Below are positions 1-5,334 of a DNA stretch of 9,461 nt, one piece after another. Made by a program: the position numbers and the translations under genes. The notes under the pieces were generated by a model, which searched no databases, had not been told where the DNA came from, and was given only the letters and a program-made list of their open reading frames with translations. The stretch's first letter is position 1; every line of letters starts with the position of its first letter. Source of the stretch: an uncultured Bacteroidales bacterium (GTDB lineage Bacteria; Bacteroidota; Bacteroidia; Bacteroidales; Muribaculaceae); assembly GCA_947176515.1 (NCBI GenBank), contig CAMWQZ010000022.1:1-9461 (forward strand). The letters are read 5' to 3'.

Positions 1-72
1 AAAGCAAAAGCACTATAGTTCATACGAATAGGTGTAATTAATATTTAATTAAAGAAAAATTTATGTAAATGG

Positions 73-103
73 TTGCGCAATGGCTGAAGTTTGTTTAACT
101 TTG
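73..103 (+). promoter_or_regulatory. Bacteroidetes-type promoter of mdh
   Basis: A TTG at 73-75 is followed after 20 nt by TAACTTTG at 96-103, an exact match to the Bacteroidetes sigma-ABfr -7 consensus TAnnTTTG with a normal spacing to the -33 element. Transcription should begin near 108-112, giving mdh a leader of about 70 nt. This predicted start also argues against the in-frame ATG at 111 as the start codon, because it would lie at the very 5' end of the RNA. The 72 bases before the promoter are AT-rich and show no gene. Confidence 0.75.
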
Positions 104-179
104 CGGACGAATGGCAATAGAGCCGTGGTTAATAAACGAATTACATTATATCAATAAACACATTATTAATAATACAACT

Positions 180-1106
180 ATGTCAAAAGTTACAGTCGTT
201 GGTGCCGGTAATGTAGGCGCCACTTGTGCAAATGTATTGGTGACCACTCAGGTTGCAGACGAAGTAGTCCTTCTCGACATCAAGGAAGGTGTCAGCGAAG
301 GTAAAGCCATGGATATCATGCAGACAGCTAATATCCTTGGTCTCAACTCTCGTCTTATCGGTGTTACAAATGACTACGCGATGACCGCGAACTCTGATGT
401 TGTAGTAATTACATCAGGTATTCCCCGTAAACCGGGCATGACTCGTGAGGAGCTCATCGGTGTTAACGCAGGTATCGTTAAGTCAGTGACTGAAAATGTG
501 CTCAAACATTCACCCAACGCTATCATCGTCTGCGTGTCAAACCCCATGGACACCATGACTTATCTTATCCACAAAATTTCAGGTCTTCCCAAAAACCGTA
601 TCATCGGTATGGGTGGCGCACTCGATAGCGCTCGCTTCAAATATTTCCTCAGCATTGCTCTTAATGCTAACGCAAACGAAGTTGAAGGCATCGTAATCGG
701 TGGCCACGGCGACACTACGATGATTCCTTTGACTCGCTATGCTGCTTACCGCGGTATTCCGGCTTCTACTCTTATTCCTGCCGAACAGCTCGAAAAAGTT
801 GCAGCTGACACAATGGTTGGCGGCGCAACCCTCACCAAGCTTCTCGGCACTTCAGCATGGTATGCACCAGGTGCAGCAGCAGCTCAGGTTGTTGGCGCAG
901 TTCTCGGCGACCAGAAGAAACTTATCTCTTGCTCGGCTCTCCTTGACGGCGAATACGGCGAAAAAGACCTCTGCATTGGCGTGCCCTGTATCCTTGGCCG
1001 TAACGGTATCGAAAAAATCGTTGAATTTGACCTCAACGAAGAAGAAAAGGCACTCTTCCATAAGAGCGCAGAAGCTGTTCACAAAACTAACGCTGCTCTC
1101 GCTTAA
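180..1106 (+). CDS. mdh: Malate dehydrogenase (NAD-dependent, LDH-like type)
   Basis: The enzyme interconverts malate and oxaloacetate with NAD(H) in the cytoplasm, serving the TCA branch and, in anaerobic Bacteroidales, the reductive route to succinate and propionate. The 308-residue product has the Rossmann motif GAGNVG at 8-13 and Asp33 at the end of the second strand, which favours NAD over NADP. The substrate loop contains Arg83 and Arg89 (PRKPGMTR); an Arg at position 83 marks malate rather than lactate specificity. LDSAR carries Asp149 and Arg152, and the catalytic His176 lies in GGHGD. Length is normal for the family. An in-frame ATG at 111 would add 23 residues before the Rossmann strand, but the predicted transcription start falls there, so 180 is chosen. 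No Shine-Dalgarno sequence is visible, as usual in this phylum. The gene is monocistronic, with its own promoter and terminator. Confidence 0.96.
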   Translation: MSKVTVVGAGNVGATCANVLVTTQVADEVVLLDIKEGVSEGKAMDIMQTANILGLNSRLIGVTNDYAMTANSDVVVITSGIPRKPGMTREELIGVNAGIVKSVTENVLKHSPNAIIVCVSNPMDTMTYLIHKISGLPKNRIIGMGGALDSARFKYFLSIALNANANEVEGIVIGGHGDTTMIPLTRYAAYRGIPASTLIPAEQLEKVAADTMVGGATLTKLLGTSAWYAPGAAAAQVVGAVLGDQKKLISCSALLDGEYGEKDLCIGVPCILGRNGIEKIVEFDLNEEEKALFHKSAEAVHKTNAALA

Positions 1107-1133
1107 TTGCCGGGAGGCTGCATAAATGTATTT

Positions 1134-1170
1134 AGAGCTGGTTTAACGTAATCTTAAACCAGCTCTTTCT
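1134..1170 (+). terminator. Rho-independent terminator of mdh
   Basis: A perfect 13-bp inverted repeat (1134-1146 with 1154-1166, arm AGAGCTGGTTTAA) encloses a 7-nt loop and is followed by TTTCT. It lies 28 nt after the mdh stop and separates mdh from the thioredoxin-helicase pair. Confidence 0.85.
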
Positions 1171-1243
1171 ACCTAAAGTCATGAACTTTTGTTGTGTAAA
1201 TTAGGTTAAGACCATAGTGAATTTGATAATTAAATGATTTGAT

Positions 1244-1717
1244 ATGAAGAAAACATTATTAGCGTTAGCGATTGGAGCAATGACGCTTGCGTCTTGCGGA
1301 GGTAATAAGACTCAAGCTACAGAGAATACTGCCGCAGCAGAGTCGACCGCGGTGGAGCAAGCTAACACCGGCGATAAGTTGACCGACGAACAGAAGAAGG
1401 CCTTTATTGCGTCAGGTCTTGTGACAGAGGCAGATTTTTCAAAGCCTGTGTTTGTGGATTTCAATGCGACATGGTGTGGCCCTTGCCGTCAGTTTGGACC
1501 TTATTTTGAAGCCGCAGCTGAGAAGTATGCTGACCGCGCGAAGTTTGTTGCGGTTGACGTAGATGTCTATGGTGAGGTTGCAAATGCATTTGGAGTGCAG
1601 AGCATTCCGATGGTGCTTGCTATTCAGCCTAACGGGCAGTACACTACTTACATCGGTACTCAAGATATCGTCGGAGACGGTGTGTTTGATGCCATTGTTG
1701 AAAAGTTTACAAAATAA
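1244..1717 (+). CDS. Thioredoxin-fold lipoprotein
   Basis: This is a predicted envelope-anchored thiol-disulfide protein of 157 residues. A type II signal peptide ends in the lipobox LASC with Cys18 as the lipidated residue. A flexible Ala/Thr/Glu-rich linker (about 21-45) leads into a thioredoxin domain (about 60-157) with the active site WCGPC (Cys78, Cys81) and the cis-proline Ile121-Pro122. The residues after Cys18 (GGNKT) are not acidic, so the known Bacteroidetes surface-export signal is not seen and a periplasm-facing anchor is more likely (inference). WCGPC is the classical reducing thioredoxin motif; whether it acts as a reductase, in cytochrome maturation or in stress protection cannot be told. 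The stop lies 8 nt before the helicase start, so the two are probably cotranscribed. I could not define a convincing promoter in the 73 nt after the mdh terminator. Confidence 0.9.
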   Translation: MKKTLLALAIGAMTLASCGGNKTQATENTAAAESTAVEQANTGDKLTDEQKKAFIASGLVTEADFSKPVFVDFNATWCGPCRQFGPYFEAAAEKYADRAKFVAVDVDVYGEVANAFGVQSIPMVLAIQPNGQYTTYIGTQDIVGDGVFDAIVEKFTK

Positions 1718-1725
1718 AATAGATT

Positions 1726-3048
1726 ATGAAACACAGCGAAATCGTAGCTAATATTAAAAATCGCCTCGGCATCGCCGAGCTCAACGCCATGCAGCTTGCT
1801 GTCGGCGCGTCGAAAGCAGATAAACTGATATTGCTCGCTCCTACGGGCAGCGGTAAGACGGTGGCGTTTTCGATTGCTTTGCTACGTTCGCTGCGACCAT
1901 CGTGCGGCCGCGTGCAGGGTGTCGTTCTGGCGCCCTCGCGCGAGCTTGTACTACAAATCAGCGATGTGGTTCGCCGTTTGGCCAGCGGATATAAAACGGT
2001 GGCGTTCTACGGTGGTCACGCGATGACAGATGAAGTTAACAGCCTTTCGCAGATTCCTGATATCATCGTCGCTACTCCGGGGCGTTTGCTTGATCATATT
2101 CAGCGCCGTACGGTCGATTTGTCAACGGTTGATACGCTTGTTATCGATGAATATGATAAGTCGCTCGAGCTGGGTTTTCAAGATGAGATGCGTAAGATTG
2201 TGCGCCGTCTTGGAGACCTTCGTACAATCGTCCTCACTTCAGCGACTCAAATTGCTGAAATGCCGGACTTCATAAATCTCAAAGGTGCAGAGATTATAGA
2301 TTGTAGTAATGACGGTAATGGCAAAGCGGCTGCGCCACGGCTTAATATCGCCCATGTCGAAAGCCCTGCGCGTGACAAAGCGCAGACGCTTATCGACTTG
2401 TTGCGCTCGCTGCCTAATGGTAAGGTTCTTGTATTTGTCAATCATCGTGAGAGTGCCGAGCGGACCTATGATATATTGTCTCGCGCCGGGCTCCCGGTGG
2501 CGCTTTATCACGGAGGGCTTGACCAGACTGAGCGTGAAAAGGCTGTCAGAATGCTCGACAATGGGTCGAAGCCCATTCTTGTTACAACCGATCTTGCCGC
2601 CAGAGGATTGGATCTTGATGCGCTGAGTGCAGTTGTCCATTATCACTTGCCTGTTAGCGCTGAAGCCTGGACTCACCGCAATGGGCGAACAGCTCGAGCC
2701 GGAGCGTCGGGCGATGTTTTTGTTATCACTTCGGAAGCAGATAACATCCCGGACTATGTGGTTTGGGATCATGACTATAATCCAACCGGGCAGTCGTCTG
2801 ACCCGATTCGTGCTGATTTTGTCACGCTTCATCTCAATGCTGGTAAAAAAGAAAAGATTTCGAAAGGTGATGTTGTTGGCTTTTTGTGTCAGAAAGGCGG
2901 ACTGAGTGCGGATCAGATTGGAAAGATAGATTTGAGCGACCACCAGACGCTTGTTGCTGTAGCCGCCGATAAGGCAGACTCATTAATCAAAGCCCTCGCT
3001 CCCGAAAAAATCAAAGGCAAGAGAGTGAGAATTTCGCGTGTCGAATAA
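1726..3048 (+). CDS. dbpA: DEAD-box ATP-dependent RNA helicase, DbpA-like
   Basis: This 440-residue RNA helicase has the full superfamily 2 motif set: Q-motif glutamine (Gln23), Walker A APTGSGKT (38-45), PSREL (70-74), TPGRL (117-121), motif II DEYD (141-144), SAT (172-174), TDLAARGLD (288-296) and HRNGRTARAG (317-326). The last 64 residues, from KISKGDVVG through IGKID to IKGKRVRI, match the DbpA/YxiN C-terminal RRM-like domain. In E. coli DbpA and B. subtilis YxiN that domain binds hairpin 92 of 23S rRNA during large-subunit assembly; this role is inferred here. Motif II has Tyr in place of the usual Ala, but both acidic residues that handle Mg-ATP remain. The HR-GRTARAG form of motif VI is also typical of DbpA. 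The gene follows a thioredoxin lipoprotein by 8 nt and precedes rlmN, another 23S rRNA gene. No terminator is visible after it. Confidence 0.9.
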   Translation: MKHSEIVANIKNRLGIAELNAMQLAVGASKADKLILLAPTGSGKTVAFSIALLRSLRPSCGRVQGVVLAPSRELVLQISDVVRRLASGYKTVAFYGGHAMTDEVNSLSQIPDIIVATPGRLLDHIQRRTVDLSTVDTLVIDEYDKSLELGFQDEMRKIVRRLGDLRTIVLTSATQIAEMPDFINLKGAEIIDCSNDGNGKAAAPRLNIAHVESPARDKAQTLIDLLRSLPNGKVLVFVNHRESAERTYDILSRAGLPVALYHGGLDQTEREKAVRMLDNGSKPILVTTDLAARGLDLDALSAVVHYHLPVSAEAWTHRNGRTARAGASGDVFVITSEADNIPDYVVWDHDYNPTGQSSDPIRADFVTLHLNAGKKEKISKGDVVGFLCQKGGLSADQIGKIDLSDHQTLVAVAADKADSLIKALAPEKIKGKRVRISRVE

Positions 3049-3067
3049 TTGTCTTGTGAGTTAAGTG

Positions 3068-3097
3068 TTGTTTTCTCGCAGATTCTGATTAAATTTG
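3068..3097 (+). promoter_or_regulatory. Promoter of rlmN-pdxA
   Basis: TTG at 3068-3070, a 19-nt spacer and TAAATTTG at 3090-3097 give an exact -7 match to TAnnTTTG. The expected start near 3102-3105 leaves a leader of only 12-15 nt before the rlmN ATG at 3117. Because no terminator follows the helicase, rlmN could be transcribed both from here and by read-through. Confidence 0.65.
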
Positions 3098-3116
3098 TAG
3101 CAGAAAAGCTGATAAG

Positions 3117-4154
3117 ATGCAAGAAAACACAAAAAAGCCCTTGTTGGGCATGACTCTTGACGGATTGAAGGCTGTGGTCGCTGACCTCGGTCTCAAACCT
3201 TTTGCTGCCGGCCAGATTGCCGCGTGGCTCTATCAGAAGCGCGTCACTGATATCGACGCGATGACCGATTTATCCAAGAATGCCCGTGCGGCTTTGGCTG
3301 CGCGCTATTATGTTGGCCGCGAAGCACCGAAGGCTGAAGCGCGTTCGGTTGACGGTACTACCAAATATCTTTTTGAAGGGGTAGGGGGACGCGACATCGA
3401 GGCCGTGTGTATACCAGACCGTGACCGTGCCACCATCTGTGTTTCTTCACAAGCCGGTTGTAAGATGAATTGCTCGTTCTGCATGACAGGAAGTCAAGGC
3501 TTCCATGTCAATCTGTCGACGGCTGCCATTATTAATCAGGTATTGTCAATTCCGGAGTCGGATGAGCTCACAAACATAGTGTTTATGGGTATGGGTGAGC
3601 CGACAGATAATCTTTCGGCTGTTCTCGATGCTATAGAGATACTTACCGCGTCATGGGGACTCGCTTGGAGTCCGAAGCGCATCACAGTTTCGTCGATTGG
3701 CAAATTCAAAGAACTTAAAACTTTGCTTGACAAGACTAAAGTTCATATCGCCATCAGTGTCCATTCTCCAATCTCTGAACAGCGTGAGTCGCTAATGCCA
3801 GTCGAGAGGGCATATCCTATTCGCGAAGTCTTTATGCTACTCAAGGGTTACGACTTTGCCCATCAGCGCCGCCTGTCGGTAGAATATATAATGTGGCGTG
3901 GTGTCAATGACTCTATGCGTCACGCTGATATGCTTGCACGACTGATAAAGGGCACAGCGGCGCGTGTTAATCTTATACGTTTCCATGCTATTCCTGACTC
4001 AGACCTGAAACCATGCTCCGAGCACACTATGGAAGCGTTTAGGAACCGTCTAAACGAACTTGGTGTGACAGCCACAATAAGGGCCTCGCGCGGCGAAGAC
4101 ATAATGGCAGCCTGCGGCATGCTTGCCGGTAAGGCGCGCAAGAACAATGAATAA
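3117..4154 (+). CDS. rlmN: 23S rRNA (adenine2503-C2)-methyltransferase, radical SAM
   Basis: RlmN methylates C2 of A2503 in 23S rRNA, at the peptide exit tunnel beside the peptidyl-transferase centre, and in E. coli also A37 of some tRNAs. The 345-residue protein has an N-terminal helical accessory domain (about 8-95) and a radical SAM core. The [4Fe-4S] cluster cysteines are Cys115, Cys119 and Cys122 in CKMNCSFC. Cys108, seven residues upstream as in E. coli, and Cys333 near the end (AACGML) correspond to the pair that resolves and carries the methyl intermediate, so the catalytic set is complete. GMGEP (about 159-163) is the SAM-binding glycine-rich motif. A position in the Cfr resistance branch is unlikely given the RlmN-like N-terminal domain and the housekeeping context, but a phylogeny would settle it. 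pdxA begins 29 nt downstream and is probably in the same operon. Confidence 0.96.
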   Translation: MQENTKKPLLGMTLDGLKAVVADLGLKPFAAGQIAAWLYQKRVTDIDAMTDLSKNARAALAARYYVGREAPKAEARSVDGTTKYLFEGVGGRDIEAVCIPDRDRATICVSSQAGCKMNCSFCMTGSQGFHVNLSTAAIINQVLSIPESDELTNIVFMGMGEPTDNLSAVLDAIEILTASWGLAWSPKRITVSSIGKFKELKTLLDKTKVHIAISVHSPISEQRESLMPVERAYPIREVFMLLKGYDFAHQRRLSVEYIMWRGVNDSMRHADMLARLIKGTAARVNLIRFHAIPDSDLKPCSEHTMEAFRNRLNELGVTATIRASRGEDIMAACGMLAGKARKNNE

Positions 4155-4183
4155 TAGTACCAACCAAAAGATATAAGCTAATC

Positions 4184-5275
4184 ATGAATAATCGCAAAAT
4201 ACGCGTAGCCATAACCCACGGCGACATCAACGGTATATCATACGAAGTTATATTGAAAGCTCTCGAAGACACGCGCTTGCTTGAACTTTGCACCCCTGTA
4301 GTATATGGCTCAGCCAAGATTGCAGCCTTTTATCGCAAGAGCCTTGATATGCCGCAGTTGCCTTTAGTGCAGATTGAGTCGGCCGACGCTATCAAAGATG
4401 GTTCCTATAATATAATTAATGTGGTAGGAGAGGACACCAAGGTCGAACCGGGCGTATCGTCAGAAATAGCAGGGCGCGCTGCTCTTGCCGCTCTTGAACG
4501 CGCTGTGGCCGACCTACGCGCAGGCGAGGTCGATGTGCTTGTGACTGCACCTATCAACAAAAAGAATATTCAGAGCGAGACGTTCACGTTTCCCGGTCAC
4601 ACCGAGTATCTCGAGGCTTCTCTTGGCAGCGAAGGCGACCGCGCCATGATGATACTTTGCAATGATAATATCCGGGTGGCTCTCGCCACAATTCATATTC
4701 CGCTCGCTGATGTGCCAAAGACATTGACCACAGAATTGATTGTCGAGCGAATCCGCACTCTTAATGCTTCGCTCCGCCGCGACTTTGGCATATCTTCGCC
4801 GCGTATCGCCGTATTGTCATTAAATCCTCACGCAGGCGAGGAAGGTCTGCTTGGCACAGAGGAGCGCGACATAATCATCCCTGCAATTCAAGAGGCGAAA
4901 GACCGTAAGATTCTTGTTTTCGGACCTTATGCCGTCGACGGTTTTTTTGGTATAGGTCGCTTTGTGAAGTTCGATGGTATTCTCGCAATGTATCATGACC
5001 AGGGGCTTGCCCCATTCAAAGCTTTGGCTATGGACAACGGTATCAATTTCACAGCCGGATTACCTTTCGTGCGCACTTCGCCCGACCATGGAACAGGCTA
5101 TGACATTGCTGGGCGCGGCGAAGCGTCACCCGAGTCCATGCGTCAGGCAATATATTCTGCAATTGATATTTTCAGAAACCGCCAACGCGAAGACGCTGCA
5201 AACCGCCATCCACTCCGTCGACAATATTACGACAAGGGTTCGGACAACGTTGTCCTAGACCTTAGCGCCGACTGA
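4184..5275 (+). CDS. pdxA: 4-hydroxythreonine-4-phosphate dehydrogenase
   Basis: PdxA oxidises 4-phosphooxy-threonine with NAD. The product decarboxylates to 3-amino-1-hydroxyacetone phosphate, which PdxJ condenses with deoxyxylulose phosphate into pyridoxine phosphate (the DXP-dependent vitamin B6 pathway). The 363-residue protein carries the three metal-binding histidines: His139 in PGHTEYL, His215 in NPHAGEEG and His270 in YHDQG. It also has the C-terminal signature VRTSPDHGTGYDIAG. The N-terminal motif reads GDINGISYE, where enterobacteria have GDPAGIGPE; from memory this form is usual in Bacteroidetes. The length is somewhat greater than the roughly 330 residues of E. coli PdxA, with a charged tail after the last conserved motif. 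It follows rlmN by 29 nt with no promoter in the gap. It is a cytoplasmic homodimer in known members. Confidence 0.95.
   Translation: MNNRKIRVAITHGDINGISYEVILKALEDTRLLELCTPVVYGSAKIAAFYRKSLDMPQLPLVQIESADAIKDGSYNIINVVGEDTKVEPGVSSEIAGRAALAALERAVADLRAGEVDVLVTAPINKKNIQSETFTFPGHTEYLEASLGSEGDRAMMILCNDNIRVALATIHIPLADVPKTLTTELIVERIRTLNASLRRDFGISSPRIAVLSLNPHAGEEGLLGTEERDIIIPAIQEAKDRKILVFGPYAVDGFFGIGRFVKFDGILAMYHDQGLAPFKALAMDNGINFTAGLPFVRTSPDHGTGYDIAGRGEASPESMRQAIYSAIDIFRNRQREDAANRHPLRRQYYDKGSDNVVLDLSAD
5242..5255. other. Perfect 14-bp palindrome at the 3' end of pdxA
   Basis: GGACAACGTTGTCC is fully self-complementary and centred on CG, the layout of many LacI-family operators. It sits inside the last codons of pdxA, about 80 nt upstream of the start of the secreted GH13 gene. 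A 14-bp palindrome is expected by chance roughly once in 16 kb, so it is not significant alone. A role as an operator is only a suggestion. Confidence 0.25.
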
Positions 5276-5334
5276 TTATCGGCATGCTGATTCTAAAGAG
5301 ATTATTTCATACATACTTACCTAATCATGACCAG

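Noticed and set aside
739..1125. Second + strand frame of 128 codons within mdh
   Set aside because: It overlaps the C-terminal half of a clear MDH in another frame, and its Leu/Thr-rich product has no family features.
1192..1225. Possible promoter for the thioredoxin lipoprotein (TTG at 1192, TGAATTTG at 1218-1225)
   Set aside because: The -7 element has one mismatch and the 23-nt spacing is too long for the consensus. A promoter must exist after the mdh terminator, but this match is not good enough to call.
2239..2943. Antisense open frame of 234 codons across the helicase gene
   Set aside because: It lies wholly opposite a gene with every helicase motif, and its translation shows no recognisable domain or promoter. 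It is a shadow of codon use on the other strand.
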